Origin: Singulisphaera sp. GP187
GTDB lineage: Bacteria; Planctomycetota; Phycisphaerae; Phycisphaerales; SM1A02
Direction: 5' to 3'
Length of the DNA stretch: 64,000 nt
Assembly (NCBI GenBank): GCA_945871915.1
Contig: CAMBXO010000003.1
Location: 62,001 to 126,000 of the forward strand
A model generated the notes under the pieces. It did no database searches. It worked only from the letters and a program-made list of their open reading frames with translations, and had not been told where the DNA came from. Shown piece by piece: positions 9,022 through 18,329 of the stretch. The position numbers and the translations under genes are program-made. The stretch's first letter is position 1; the number at the start of each line of letters is the position of its first letter.

Positions 9022-10527
9022 ATGGCTTCTCCCACCAACGAATCAGGCTCCTTTGATGCGGCGACGCTGCTGCAGGAATTAGCCGACGGCGTGGGCGTGG
9101 TGGATGCCTCCGGAGAAATTCTTTGGATGAGCCAACGGCTGGCCCTGAAAGAACCGGAGACGCTTCGAAAGTTTGCCGATGCGGCAAGCGAAGCGTTACG
9201 CGAGTCCCCAACACAACGACGCACCCAACTGCGACGCTTTCGGGCGTGCGGTCGAAGTTTTGAAGTCTCGGTGTCTCCTCTTGGCAACGGCGGAACTCCA
9301 ACACGTGCCCTGGCCACACTCATGAATGTTTCGCCCCGTCAGCGACTGCTCGATCGGGTGGAAACCGTTGATGCCATGGGCGCACAATTGCTTGACCTGG
9401 ATGCGTTCATTGTGAACCCGTTGAATGTTGCCGAGCGGTTGAAGCTGATCGAAGGGCGAGTCGAGCAAGGACTGCGAGACCTTTTTGCCGCCGCCCACTT
9501 TGAGGTTCGATTGCTTGATCGCACATCCAAGGTCTTGGAACTGGTGGTCCATCGTGGCATCGATCCGCTTCCGATCGGGCAGCGCATGAAAGCGGAACCC
9601 GAAGCCAATGGAATTACGGGGTGGGTTGCGAGCACCGGTGAGAGTGTGTTGTGTCTCGACCCACAACATGACCCTCGTTACATGCAAGGCATGGTTTCGT
9701 GCCGCTGCGCCTTGACCGCGCCGCTGTTGCTGCACGATCGTGTGGTGGGAACGGTCAATTTAGAGAGCGGCGATCCCCGCGCCTTTGAAGAAGAGGATCG
9801 CCTGCTTCTGGAGTTGTACGGCCGGTATATGGCCATGGCGCTCAACATTTTGGACATGCTGATTGTGGAGCGATACACCACCAATCAGCGAGTGAGTGGA
9901 AGTGTGCGAGATGAAATTGTCACGCCTGTTCGGCTGATGCGAGAATCGCTCGAGGCTGCCAAGGCTTCGGCGCCCGCCGGTGCCACCATGGAAGCTCTGG
10001 AGCGTTTGGAGAAAAACATTGGAACGCTCGAGGAGCGGTTGAAGGCGGCAGGCGATGGTTATAAGGGAGTACTCGGAGTCGATCGCATACAGGGACTTGA
10101 GTCACCGAACAGCCCACTGAAGAACAAGCGAGTGATGGTGGTCGACGACGAAGCGGGCATTCGAGAAGCCATCTCGACAATCTTGGGGCAACAGGGCGCC
10201 AAGGTGTGTGCGTATGAAACAGGTGATGCCGCGCTGGCGGCGCTAAAGGATGCCACCTCATCTGGCAATCCATTTGCCGTCGTGCTGTCGGATGTGCGGA
10301 TGCCCGACCGAAATGGGTATGAAATCTTTCGCGCCGCAAAGGACGCGGATCCCGATGTCCCAGTGATCCTGATGACTGGCTTTGGTTATGACCCGCATCA
10401 CAGCATCGTGCGTTCAAGTCAAGAAGGATTGCATTGCTTCCTGTTCAAACCATTTCAGGCGCAGCAACTTATTGAAGAAGTGCACAAGGCGCTCACCGCA
10501 TTGCCTGCGGCGAAGTGCTCCGGCTAG
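9022..10527 (+). CDS. PAS-GAF-receiver signalling protein
   Basis: 501 residues. An N-terminal PAS-like segment ('LLQELADGVGVVDASGEILW'), a GAF domain at about 115-285 ('LRDLFAAAHFEVRLLDRTS' to 'RLLLELYGRYMAMALNIL'), a helical linker, and a C-terminal receiver from about 370. The receiver keeps the acidic pair (VVDDEAG), the phospho-acceptor Asp (LSDVRMP), the switch Thr (MTGFG) and the Lys (FKPF). There is no kinase or DNA-binding output, so it likely receives phosphate from a kinase elsewhere and acts by protein contact. Its end overlaps convergent prmC by 4 bp. Partner unknown. Confidence 0.85.
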   Translation: MASPTNESGSFDAATLLQELADGVGVVDASGEILWMSQRLALKEPETLRKFADAASEALRESPTQRRTQLRRFRACGRSFEVSVSPLGNGGTPTRALATLMNVSPRQRLLDRVETVDAMGAQLLDLDAFIVNPLNVAERLKLIEGRVEQGLRDLFAAAHFEVRLLDRTSKVLELVVHRGIDPLPIGQRMKAEPEANGITGWVASTGESVLCLDPQHDPRYMQGMVSCRCALTAPLLLHDRVVGTVNLESGDPRAFEEEDRLLLELYGRYMAMALNILDMLIVERYTTNQRVSGSVRDEIVTPVRLMRESLEAAKASAPAGATMEALERLEKNIGTLEERLKAAGDGYKGVLGVDRIQGLESPNSPLKNKRVMVVDDEAGIREAISTILGQQGAKVCAYETGDAALAALKDATSSGNPFAVVLSDVRMPDRNGYEIFRAAKDADPDVPVILMTGFGYDPHHSIVRSSQEGLHCFLFKPFQAQQLIEEVHKALTALPAAKCSG

Positions 10528-11516
10528 AGCGCGCTGGCAGCGGATCGCCCACATTCGCCACGGCAATCCGCGACGAGCACTCGATCCAACCCTTCGTGGT
10601 CCTGCACCACATCTCGAAACTCGAGAGCCGGTTCAGCCTGCACAAGTGTGCGAACCGCTGCACCTTGCGACGCCGCGATCTCCACCAACAATCGCCCGCC
10701 AGGTGTCATCCATTTGGATGCTTGGTGAATCAGTGGCGTCAGAATGCGTAATCCATCTGGGCCTCCGCGAAGTGCCGTGGCAGGCTCGTGGTCACGGACA
10801 TTGGGTGCGCACTCCGTCCACTCGATATCACTGATGTAGGGTGGATTCGCAACGACCAGATCGAAGGTGGCAACGTCCGAGGGCTGTAAGACCTCATACA
10901 AATCGCCCACACGAAACTCGATTCGATCCTGTACACCATGCCTCGTTGCATTTCGCAAGGCAAGGCTTGTTGCCGCGGCCACACAATCACTTGCGACAAC
11001 GGACATGGATGGAACATTTTCTGCCGTTGCAGCGGCACCCCGTCGAGGCGTGATCAGCGTGGCCACAACACTGATGGCCACACAGCCAGACCCCGTACAC
11101 AGATCGAGCATCCGAAGGTGTCCGCCGTTGCGTCCGCGAGCAAATTGAACGGCTTGTTCCACCAGCGTTTCCGTTGACGGCCGAGGAATCAGGGTGCTTC
11201 GATCCACAAACATGGGCCGTGCATAAAACCATGTTTCGCCGACCAGATATTGCACCGGTTCGTGGGCTGCGGCGCGGCGAACCATTTCTCGCAATCGAGC
11301 ACGCTCGTCAGGCGAAGCGGGACGATCCACTTCCATGTACAGACGGGTGCGTTCACAATTGAACACATGGCTGAGCAACAGTTCCGCGCAGAGGCGTGGC
11401 GCGTCCACTGCATGACGTGCAAGAAATTCCGTGACCCATTGCAACAGCCGCCGCGTGGTCCATGCCCCCTCAGTTGCCGTTGTTGCGTTGGGAGCCGTGG
11501 GACCATCTTCACGCAT
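10524..11516 (-). CDS. prmC: Release factor glutamine methyltransferase PrmC
   Basis: Methylates the Gln of the GGQ motif in RF1/RF2. 330 residues with the N-terminal helical domain ('LLQWVTEFLARHAVDAPRLCAELLLSHV') that binds release factors, SAM motif 'LDLCTGSGCVAISV' and catalytic NPPY ('VANPPYISDIEW'). A ~20-residue insertion ('TLITPRRGAAATAENVPSM') after the SAM motif makes it slightly longer than usual. No prfA neighbour; it stands alone, convergent with the PAS-GAF-receiver gene. Confidence 0.92.
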   Translation of the reverse strand: MREDGPTAPNATTATEGAWTTRRLLQWVTEFLARHAVDAPRLCAELLLSHVFNCERTRLYMEVDRPASPDERARLREMVRRAAAHEPVQYLVGETWFYARPMFVDRSTLIPRPSTETLVEQAVQFARGRNGGHLRMLDLCTGSGCVAISVVATLITPRRGAAATAENVPSMSVVASDCVAAATSLALRNATRHGVQDRIEFRVGDLYEVLQPSDVATFDLVVANPPYISDIEWTECAPNVRDHEPATALRGGPDGLRILTPLIHQASKWMTPGGRLLVEIAASQGAAVRTLVQAEPALEFRDVVQDHEGLDRVLVADCRGECGRSAASAL

Positions 11517-11533
11517 GATTCACACTGTCCCAA

Positions 11534-11546
11534 CACTGAATCAGTG
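11534..11546. promoter_or_regulatory. 13-bp palindrome between divergent genes
   Basis: CACTGAATCAGTG is a perfect inverted repeat around a central A in the gap between prmC (minus) and the 11620 gene (plus). It could be an operator; no regulator is encoded nearby. A related TGAATCAC follows at 11549-11556. Confidence 0.25.
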
Positions 11547-11619
11547 ATTGAATCACACGGTCATGCCACATTGGAATAAGGCTATCATTGCCGCCCCGGT
11601 AAAAACGACAGGAGACCTT

Positions 11620-12087
11620 ATGTCTGACATTCGAGCAGTTCTTGAAGGGGTAGCCGACATTGCTCGCGAGCGCGGTGTCTTTGGAAATGTGGAACTTGGC
11701 AGCGACACACTGCGTTGCCAAGCCAAGGAATCCACGGCAGAAGCGTGGTACCACGTTCAACGCGAAGGAAATGGCTGGTGCGTCAGTCTGTCCACGGCCG
11801 ATCGTTGGCTGAGCGAAAGTATTGAGGCTGATTTGATGCACGCCGGGGATTCCATGGAGGAATTGATCGAAGAGGAATTGGTTGACCTTGGTGGCGAGGG
11901 TCCGGTTGCCGCACCCAAGCACTTCAGGGCCGATGATCGATCGTATGTTTTTAGAAGCCATGTGCCGCAGGTGGATGAGCGCCGCAATGCTTCGGCTGAG
12001 CGAGCCACGCACATCGCCCTTTGGTTGCTGGCGTACGAGGCGGCCTTTCGAAATCTTGGCGACATGGCTGGAAGTCGCGAGGAATAA
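11620..12087 (+). CDS. Conserved hypothetical acidic protein
   Basis: 155 residues from ATG 11620, chosen because AGGAG (11610-11614) lies 5 nt before it; the track's 11548 start has no such site. The protein is acidic, soluble and signal-free. It contains 'AEAWYHVQREGNGWCVSL' and a C-terminal helix 'ATHIALWLLAYEAAFRNL'. I do not recognise a family. The stop is two bases before the GTG of the glycosyltransferase gene, so the two are probably co-transcribed and may act together. It might assist or regulate the glycosyltransferase, but nothing in the sequence shows this. Confidence 0.75.
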   Translation: MSDIRAVLEGVADIARERGVFGNVELGSDTLRCQAKESTAEAWYHVQREGNGWCVSLSTADRWLSESIEADLMHAGDSMEELIEEELVDLGGEGPVAAPKHFRADDRSYVFRSHVPQVDERRNASAERATHIALWLLAYEAAFRNLGDMAGSREE

Positions 12088-12089
12088 TT

Positions 12090-13556
12090 GTGGCGCAACG
12101 AGTGCTCATGCTTGGTTGGGAATTTCCACCGTTCATCTCCGGTGGTCTTGGCACAGCGTGCTATGGATTGACCAAGGCACTCGATCGCCGCAATGTCGAT
12201 GTGACCTTTGTCCTGCCCAAGCATGTTCAGGAAGCCTTTGCAAGCCATGTGCACTTGGTGAGCCCTGGCGCATTGCCGTCGCACCCGTCACTGCCCCCGC
12301 CGCCAGCTGTTGTTCGGTTGCGAGAGACACAGGTGAGCGAGCCCTCCACGATTGCGCAGGAAGTGATGGCGCAGATTACGCAGAACCTTTCTCGGGTCAC
12401 CACACTTGGTCTTCCAATTACGGTCCCTGCTCCCTACTCCAGTTCCTTGGCACCGGCCTTGTTTCGACTGGCAATGGAATCGCACGAACTTCGTCGCATT
12501 CTGAAATTGCCTGACAACCTTACCCCGGAACTTCGCACCCAACTTTTGTTGGAGATGGCCGTCCGTGACGCGGTTCCGGAATCTGGAGGTCGAGGCACCG
12601 AACAATTCCACTCTCGCAAGAGCGATTACGGTGGTGATCTGATCGCAGAGAGTGAGCGGTATGCACGGTTTTGTGTGGCGGCTGCACGATCCGTTCCGTT
12701 TGATGTGATTCATGCGCACGACTGGCTCACGTACCCCGCAGGGCTTGCTGTGGCGCGCATGACTGGCAAACCGCTGGTGGTTCATGTGCACAGCACCGAG
12801 TTCGATCGCAGTGGCGAACATGTCAACCAGCCGATCTACAACATTGAGCGACGAGGTATGCACGGTGCCGTGCGGGTGATTACCGTGAGCATGCTCACAC
12901 GCAATCTGTGCGTGAATCGGTATGGTGTCAATCCTGACAAAATTGATGTGGTGTACAACGGCGTGGACCTGGATCCTCGCAGCGCAGGCATTGAACCCAT
13001 TAAGCACTCCGAAAAAGTTGTGCTGTACTTCGGTCGCATCACCATGCAGAAGGGCCCGGAGTATTTCATCGCAGCGGCCAAACGAGTTCTTGAAGTGATG
13101 CAAGGTGTCAAATTTGTCGTGGCCGGCAATGGCGATCAGGCGCAGCGCATGATCGAGATGGCGGCCTCCATGGGCATTGGAAACAAAGTGCTCTTTACCG
13201 GATTTCTGCGTGGCAAAGATATTCAGCGAGTCTTCGGAATTGCAGACCTGTATGTGATGCCAAGCGTGAGTGAACCGTTCGGCATTGCGCCGCTTGAGGC
13301 CATGGGCCATCGCGTGCCTGTGATCATTAGCCGCACCAGCGGCGTGGGCGAAATTTTGACCAATGTGTTGAAGTGCGACTTTTGGGATGTGGATGACATG
13401 GCCAACAAGATTGTGGCTGTGTTGCGGCACCCCCCGCTTCAACGCACCCTTCGCGACAGCGGTTACTTTGAGGTTCGCGGCATTACATGGGATGGCGCGG
13501 CCGCTAAAGTTGATGCGGTCTATGAGCGTGCTTTGGCTGCCGTGCGTGGCCGGTAA
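12090..13556 (+). CDS. Glycogen-synthase-like glycosyltransferase (GT4/GT5 fold)
   Basis: 488 residues from GTG 12090, preceded by AGGA at 12080-12083. The N-terminal domain opens with 'MLGWEFPPFISGGLGTACYGL', the ADP-glucose-binding style of glycogen synthases. 'VIHAHDWLTYPAG' and 'VVYNGVDLD' follow. The C-terminal GT-B domain has 'LYFGRITMQKGPEYFI' and the donor-binding 'MPSVSEPFGIAPLEAMG' (E-x7-E motif). About 120 residues are inserted after the first Rossmann strands. It probably adds glucose or another sugar to a polysaccharide; acceptor unknown. Partner of the small upstream gene. Confidence 0.85.
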   Translation: MAQRVLMLGWEFPPFISGGLGTACYGLTKALDRRNVDVTFVLPKHVQEAFASHVHLVSPGALPSHPSLPPPPAVVRLRETQVSEPSTIAQEVMAQITQNLSRVTTLGLPITVPAPYSSSLAPALFRLAMESHELRRILKLPDNLTPELRTQLLLEMAVRDAVPESGGRGTEQFHSRKSDYGGDLIAESERYARFCVAAARSVPFDVIHAHDWLTYPAGLAVARMTGKPLVVHVHSTEFDRSGEHVNQPIYNIERRGMHGAVRVITVSMLTRNLCVNRYGVNPDKIDVVYNGVDLDPRSAGIEPIKHSEKVVLYFGRITMQKGPEYFIAAAKRVLEVMQGVKFVVAGNGDQAQRMIEMAASMGIGNKVLFTGFLRGKDIQRVFGIADLYVMPSVSEPFGIAPLEAMGHRVPVIISRTSGVGEILTNVLKCDFWDVDDMANKIVAVLRHPPLQRTLRDSGYFEVRGITWDGAAAKVDAVYERALAAVRGR

Positions 13557-13645
13557 GCCAACCCTCCGACCGTGATGACGGTTGCACCGGAAAGCGGAAA
13601 CTGCTGCCGCGCAAGAACGGGGAAGATTCCAACCCCGGATCGCAC

Positions 13646-13651
13646 TAGAAT
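13646..13651 (+). promoter_or_regulatory. TAGAAT box 10 nt before putA start
   Basis: TANNNT hexamer 10 nt before ATG 13662. An AAAGG in between could also serve as a weak ribosome site. Confidence 0.4.
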
Positions 13652-13661
13652 CAAAGGTCCC

Positions 13662-16643
13662 ATGGCCTTCTTCTCCAAGCGACGCAACGGAACTGCGACC
13701 ACGGCTTCAAAACCTTTCGCCGCGCCGACCGATCCGACGTTGGAGGCGCTCATTCATGCCAAGGGTCTTGATCTATTAAACCGCGCACGCAGCAATCGAA
13801 GTGGATTGCTGAGCGCGGCATTCTGGTCGGACAAATTGATGGATTGGTCCATGAAGGACGAAGCCTTTAAGGTTCAATTGTTCCGCTTTGTGGATGCATT
13901 TCCAATGCTCAAGACTCCGGAGTCAGTGCACGAGCACTTGGTTGACTATCTCACGCAGCCTGGCGTGAAACTTCCGCCGGGGCTGGACCTTGGATTGAAA
14001 GCGGGCGGTTTGGCCAAGGGAATCATGACCAAGACCGTGAGCCACCAGATTTCCGGGATGGCAGCCAAATTCATTGCCGGAACAAATGCACACGGCGCGC
14101 TTCCGCAGTTGCGAAAACTGTGGGATGCAGGGCTTGGTTTTAGTGTTGATCTGCTCGGTGAGGCGTGCGTCAGCGATGAAGAGGCCGCGGCCTATCAGCA
14201 GAAGTATTTGGACTTGATTCAAAATCTTCCTTTAGAAGTTTCAAAGTGGCCTGCCAATCCTCGAATGGAACAGGATCACCTTGGTTCGATTCCTCGAGTC
14301 AATGTCAGCATCAAGATCAGTTCGTTGCATGCCCGTACCGATCCCATTGATCACGAAGGTTCGATTCACGGTTTGATGACTGCACTTCGTCCCATTCTGA
14401 AAGCTGCGCACCAGCGAGGTGTCTTGATCAACTTTGACATGGAACAATTTGCGCTGAAGGATCTCACGCTGGATTTGTTCATGCGCTGCTGCGAAGACAT
14501 TCCGTTTGAAGCCGGTATCGCGATGCAGGCGTATCTCAAGAGCGGTGATGAGGATGCACGGCGCATCGTTCAATGGAGCCAGCGCACCGGCCGCGTGGTG
14601 ACCGTGCGATTGGTAAAGGGTGCGTATTGGGATTATGAAACCATTCGCGCAGAGCAGCAGGATTGGGTGTCCCCAGTGTGGCCGAAGAAAATTCTTACCG
14701 ATGCCTGCTTTGAGCGCATGCAGCGCATCCTGCTTGAGAGCACACCGAAGCGATCGGGCATTGGTGGCGTGAAAGTTGCCCTTGGAAGTCACAATGCCCG
14801 AAGCATTGCGGCGTCCTTGGCGGCAGTCGAACAATTGGGGCTTCCGCCCTCCGCCGTTGAATTGCAAATGCTCCACGGCATGGCCGATCAGTTGAAAGAG
14901 GCTGCGATCGAGTTGGGCTTGCGTGTGCGCGAATATGTCCCAGTTGGTGAAATGATTCCCGGTATGGCGTATTTGGTGCGGCGACTGTTGGAGAACACCA
15001 GTAACGAGAGTTGGTTGAAAGCTGGGTTCATGGACCATGCTGATCCAGCCCTTCTGCTGGCCAATCCGCACGTGGTGGCACCGCTCGCCGAAGCGGACAA
15101 CACACCCGAGCGGCACGCTCTGTCGGTTGCGCACCCCGAAGTCGATGATGGCCGCCCGTTTGTCACGGAGCCATTGCGAGACTTCTCAGATGCGTCTACT
15201 CGAAGTGCGTTTGCCGATGCCGTCCGTCACGCGACTGTGCCGTCTGTTGCAAACGATGGCACCGTGGCGATGGCGCGAGATGCGGTCACGCTTCTTGAGA
15301 AAAGCTTTACATCATGGCGAGAGGTGCCCATCCTTGAACGCGCTGCGGTTCTGATCCGCGCGGCTGACATCATGCACGATCGTCGCGACCAGTTAAGCGG
15401 CGTGATTGTGCGTGAGTCAGGCAAGACCTGGCGCGAGGCCGATGCGGATGTTTGTGAAGCCATCGATTTCTGCCGCTTTTACGCTCGCGAAGCCGTTCCC
15501 CTCTTTGAGCGCAAGCGCCTTGGGCGTTTCGTAGGCGAATGGAACGAAGTGTTCCACCAGCCGCGAGGTGTATGTGCCGTGATTAGCCCGTGGAATTTTC
15601 CAATCGCCATTTGTTGCGGCATGACGGTTGCCGCATTGGTGACAGGCAATACGGTGGTGGTCAAACCTGCGGAACAGACGCCGGCGATTGCCAAGATGCT
15701 CTGTGAAATTCTCTGGACGGCTGGTGCGCCGCGTGACGCACTGGCATTCCTTGCTGGTGCTGGCGAAACCGTGGGTGCGGCTCTTGTTCGCGACCCTCGC
15801 ATTGCATTGATTGCCTTTACTGGCAGCAAGGCGGTGGGCCTGGACATTGTCAAAGCAGCCGCCGAGGTCGGTGAATCGCAGGCGTTTGTCAAACATGTGG
15901 TCTGCGAAATGGGCGGCAAGAACGCAATCATTGTGGATGCCAGCGCCGATCTGGACGAGGCCGTTCTTGGCGTGCGGCAGAGTGCCTTTGGATTCAGTGG
16001 CCAGAAATGTTCGGCGTGTAGCCGAGTCATTGTTGTGGAGAGCGCCCACGACGCCTTTCTGCATCGATTGGTGGAAGCAACAAGGTGCCTTGTTGTGGGC
16101 GATCCGAGTTCTCCCGGCACCGACATTGGTCCAGTGATCGACGCAGAGGCCGCGGCCCGTATCAAGCAATGGATCGAGATTGGATCCAGCGAAGGAAAAG
16201 TGGAAATCCAGTTGCCGGTGCCAGCAGGTCTCGAGGAGCGAGTTGGAAAGCCCTTTGTTGGCCCCACCATCATCAGCGGAATTCGGCCAGAGCATCGCCT
16301 TGCCACCGAAGAGATTTTCGGCCCCGTTCTTGCCGTCATCAAGGCCAAGAACTTTGAGGAAGCCTTGGCGATCGCCAACAGCACTGCCTACAAGTTGACG
16401 GGTGGTGTGTATTCACGCAAGCCCAGCAATCTTGAGCGTGCCAAGCGCGACTACCGCGTGGGCAATCTGTATCTCAATCGCTCCATCACCGGCGCGCTGG
16501 TTGGTCGACAACCCTTTGGCGGTTTCGGCATGAGCGGGCTCGGCAGTAAAGCTGGCGGCGCCGAATACTTGCACCACTTCACGGTTCCACGAGCCATGTG
16601 CGAGAACACCATGCGTCGCGGCTTTGCACCGGGGCTGGAATAA
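13662..16643 (+). CDS. putA: Bifunctional proline dehydrogenase / P5C dehydrogenase
   Basis: Oxidises proline to glutamate. 993 residues from ATG 13662. The N-terminal half is the FAD-dependent proline dehydrogenase barrel ('FDMEQFALKDLTLDLF', 'RLVKGAYWDYE', 'YLVRRLLENTSNESW'). The C-terminal half is an NAD-dependent aldehyde dehydrogenase with 'ISPWNFPIAICCG', catalytic Glu ('VCEMGGKNA') and catalytic Cys ('SGQKCSACSRV'). There is no ribbon-helix-helix DNA-binding domain, so it is a non-repressor PutA. It ends one base from convergent comM. The track start at 13572 is upstream of the TAGAAT box and is not used. Confidence 0.93.
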   Translation: MAFFSKRRNGTATTASKPFAAPTDPTLEALIHAKGLDLLNRARSNRSGLLSAAFWSDKLMDWSMKDEAFKVQLFRFVDAFPMLKTPESVHEHLVDYLTQPGVKLPPGLDLGLKAGGLAKGIMTKTVSHQISGMAAKFIAGTNAHGALPQLRKLWDAGLGFSVDLLGEACVSDEEAAAYQQKYLDLIQNLPLEVSKWPANPRMEQDHLGSIPRVNVSIKISSLHARTDPIDHEGSIHGLMTALRPILKAAHQRGVLINFDMEQFALKDLTLDLFMRCCEDIPFEAGIAMQAYLKSGDEDARRIVQWSQRTGRVVTVRLVKGAYWDYETIRAEQQDWVSPVWPKKILTDACFERMQRILLESTPKRSGIGGVKVALGSHNARSIAASLAAVEQLGLPPSAVELQMLHGMADQLKEAAIELGLRVREYVPVGEMIPGMAYLVRRLLENTSNESWLKAGFMDHADPALLLANPHVVAPLAEADNTPERHALSVAHPEVDDGRPFVTEPLRDFSDASTRSAFADAVRHATVPSVANDGTVAMARDAVTLLEKSFTSWREVPILERAAVLIRAADIMHDRRDQLSGVIVRESGKTWREADADVCEAIDFCRFYAREAVPLFERKRLGRFVGEWNEVFHQPRGVCAVISPWNFPIAICCGMTVAALVTGNTVVVKPAEQTPAIAKMLCEILWTAGAPRDALAFLAGAGETVGAALVRDPRIALIAFTGSKAVGLDIVKAAAEVGESQAFVKHVVCEMGGKNAIIVDASADLDEAVLGVRQSAFGFSGQKCSACSRVIVVESAHDAFLHRLVEATRCLVVGDPSSPGTDIGPVIDAEAAARIKQWIEIGSSEGKVEIQLPVPAGLEERVGKPFVGPTIISGIRPEHRLATEEIFGPVLAVIKAKNFEEALAIANSTAYKLTGGVYSRKPSNLERAKRDYRVGNLYLNRSITGALVGRQPFGGFGMSGLGSKAGGAEYLHHFTVPRAMCENTMRRGFAPGLE

Positions 16644-16644
16644 T

Positions 16645-18195
16645 TCATCCAACGCCTGAAGCCGCAAGGCTTCCACAGGCTCCGCGAAACCGATCCAGCA
16701 GTCGATAGCCGATTCCTTCAGCGATGTGTTGTGGCGCCACGGACGCAGCATCTTCAAGATCCGCAATGGTTCTGGCCACTCTGCGAATTTTGTCATACGC
16801 CCTTGCACTCAATCCGAGTTCTGCCATGGCTTGCCGAAGCAAATCCCTGGATGCGTCCGTGAGCGCAACCGCCGCATCTAAGGCGCCACCCGTCAGCGCA
16901 GCATTCGGAAGTTCCCCCTGCCGGTGGCGAGATCGCTCGCGGGCAGCCATCACTCGGGCTCGCATCGCCGCTGTGCCTTCGGTTGCTCGCGGCGTAACCA
17001 GCGCGTCAAATGAAACCGCCGCCACTTCGACATGCAGATCAATGCGATCAATCACTGGCCCGCTCAATCGCTCCAGATAACGATCCATGGCACTGGCGCC
17101 GCCCACGCGTAAGTCGCCGCGAGCTGTTGGATTCATGGCCGCAACCAACAACGCGCGAGCCGGGAATCGAACGGAGCCTCGCGCACGACTCACGGTAACA
17201 AAGCCATCTTCAAGCGGCTCTCGTAAGGCTTCAAGCACACTGCGAGGAAACTCGGCGACTTCATCCAGAAACAGAACGCCGCCGTGTGCAAGACTGACTT
17301 CGCCGGGCCGGGGATTGCTTCCGCCGCCAACCATCGCCGCCGCACTCGCCGTATGGTGCGGGCAACGCACAGGCCTTCGCGAAAGCAACCCACCACCCGG
17401 TGGCAAGGAACCCGCACAAGAGTGCACGCGAGTGGCCTGCATGCGCTCCTCCAAATTCATGGGCGGCAAAATGCCGGGTAGCGCACGAGCCATCAGCGTT
17501 TTGCCGCTGCCCGCAGGCCCGATCATGAGCACATTGTGCATGCCGGCTGCGGCAACACACAACGCTCGCCGCGCGGCATGGTGTCCTTTGACTCGATCAA
17601 AGTCCACCTCGCACACTTCGTTCGCCTCCACGGTTTGCAAAGGCGCTGCCATAGACCCCTGCTTCTCACCACGAATCACGGCGATGGCCTCTTGCAATGT
17701 GGAAACGCCAACGGCTCGCACGCCCTCTACGGCTGCAGCTTCTGCAACATTTTCTTTGGGAACCATGACATGATCGAACCCGGCTTGGCGAGCGAGCATG
17801 CCGAGGCAAATAGCACCCCGCACCGGACGCACGCGACCATCGAGCGCGAGTTCGCCCGCAATTAGCCAACGATCAAGTTGAACAGCCTTGCCGGTTGAAC
17901 CCGTTCGCAATACCCCACCTGCAATCAGCACACTGAGTGCCATCGGCAGATCAAACGCCGGCCCCTCCTTGCGAAGATCGGCTGGTGCAAGATTGATGGT
18001 GACGCGACCGCCCGGCCATACCAAGCCCGTATTGCACACTGCGGTCTGAACCCGATCGATCGCCTCGCGCACGGCGACATCGGGCAACCCAACCAGCGTG
18101 GTGCGCGGCAAGCCACGGCCACTGAGATCCACTTCGACCTCGCATGGAAACGCATCAATACCCCGCAATGCAAATCCATGCACTCGCACACTCAT
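16645..18195 (-). CDS. comM: YifB/ComM-type Mg-chelatase-like AAA ATPase
   Basis: 516 residues. An N-terminal Lon-protease-like S5 fold ('VEVDLSGRGLPRTTLVGLPD', 'ITINLAPADLRKEGPAFDLP'-type) precedes a Mg-chelatase AAA core with Walker A 'GPAGSGKT' and Walker B 'GGVLFLDEVAEF', and a C-terminal helical domain. ComM homologues are hexameric helicases that extend branch migration when transformed DNA recombines; that role is inherited from studied relatives. Convergent with putA; no other competence genes nearby. Confidence 0.92.
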   Translation of the reverse strand: MSVRVHGFALRGIDAFPCEVEVDLSGRGLPRTTLVGLPDVAVREAIDRVQTAVCNTGLVWPGGRVTINLAPADLRKEGPAFDLPMALSVLIAGGVLRTGSTGKAVQLDRWLIAGELALDGRVRPVRGAICLGMLARQAGFDHVMVPKENVAEAAAVEGVRAVGVSTLQEAIAVIRGEKQGSMAAPLQTVEANEVCEVDFDRVKGHHAARRALCVAAAGMHNVLMIGPAGSGKTLMARALPGILPPMNLEERMQATRVHSCAGSLPPGGGLLSRRPVRCPHHTASAAAMVGGGSNPRPGEVSLAHGGVLFLDEVAEFPRSVLEALREPLEDGFVTVSRARGSVRFPARALLVAAMNPTARGDLRVGGASAMDRYLERLSGPVIDRIDLHVEVAAVSFDALVTPRATEGTAAMRARVMAARERSRHRQGELPNAALTGGALDAAVALTDASRDLLRQAMAELGLSARAYDKIRRVARTIADLEDAASVAPQHIAEGIGYRLLDRFRGACGSLAASGVG

Positions 18196-18316
18196 GCAAC
18201 GAAGCGTGCCAACCTCCCACCGGTTTGACGCATTTCACCGCCTATTTTCCAAAAGAATTGTGTAGATGAATCAGCATTGTGGGAATGCAGCCACATGAAT
18301 TGAATCGCCGTGGCGT

Positions 18317-18322
18317 TAGACT
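18317..18322 (+). promoter_or_regulatory. TAGACT box 7 nt before the EAL-protein start
   Basis: TANNNT hexamer 7 nt before ATG 18330, with no Shine-Dalgarno. It also decides the start against the longer track ORF. Confidence 0.45.
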
Positions 18323-18329
18323 TGCTGCA

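Noticed and set aside
8960-9319. N-terminal extension of the ABC ATPase in the track
   Set aside because: It runs antisense through the divergent PAS-GAF-receiver gene and adds non-conserved residues before the ABC fold.
12288-13442. Long minus-strand ORF (384 aa) opposite the glycosyltransferase gene
   Set aside because: It is the complement of a well-supported gene with clear GT motifs. The protein is His/Gln/Asn-rich with no domain pattern, typical of a shadow frame.
18225-18248. TTGACG...TATTTT as a promoter for the EAL gene
   Set aside because: The spacer is only 12 bp, and the TAGACT box next to the start is a better candidate.
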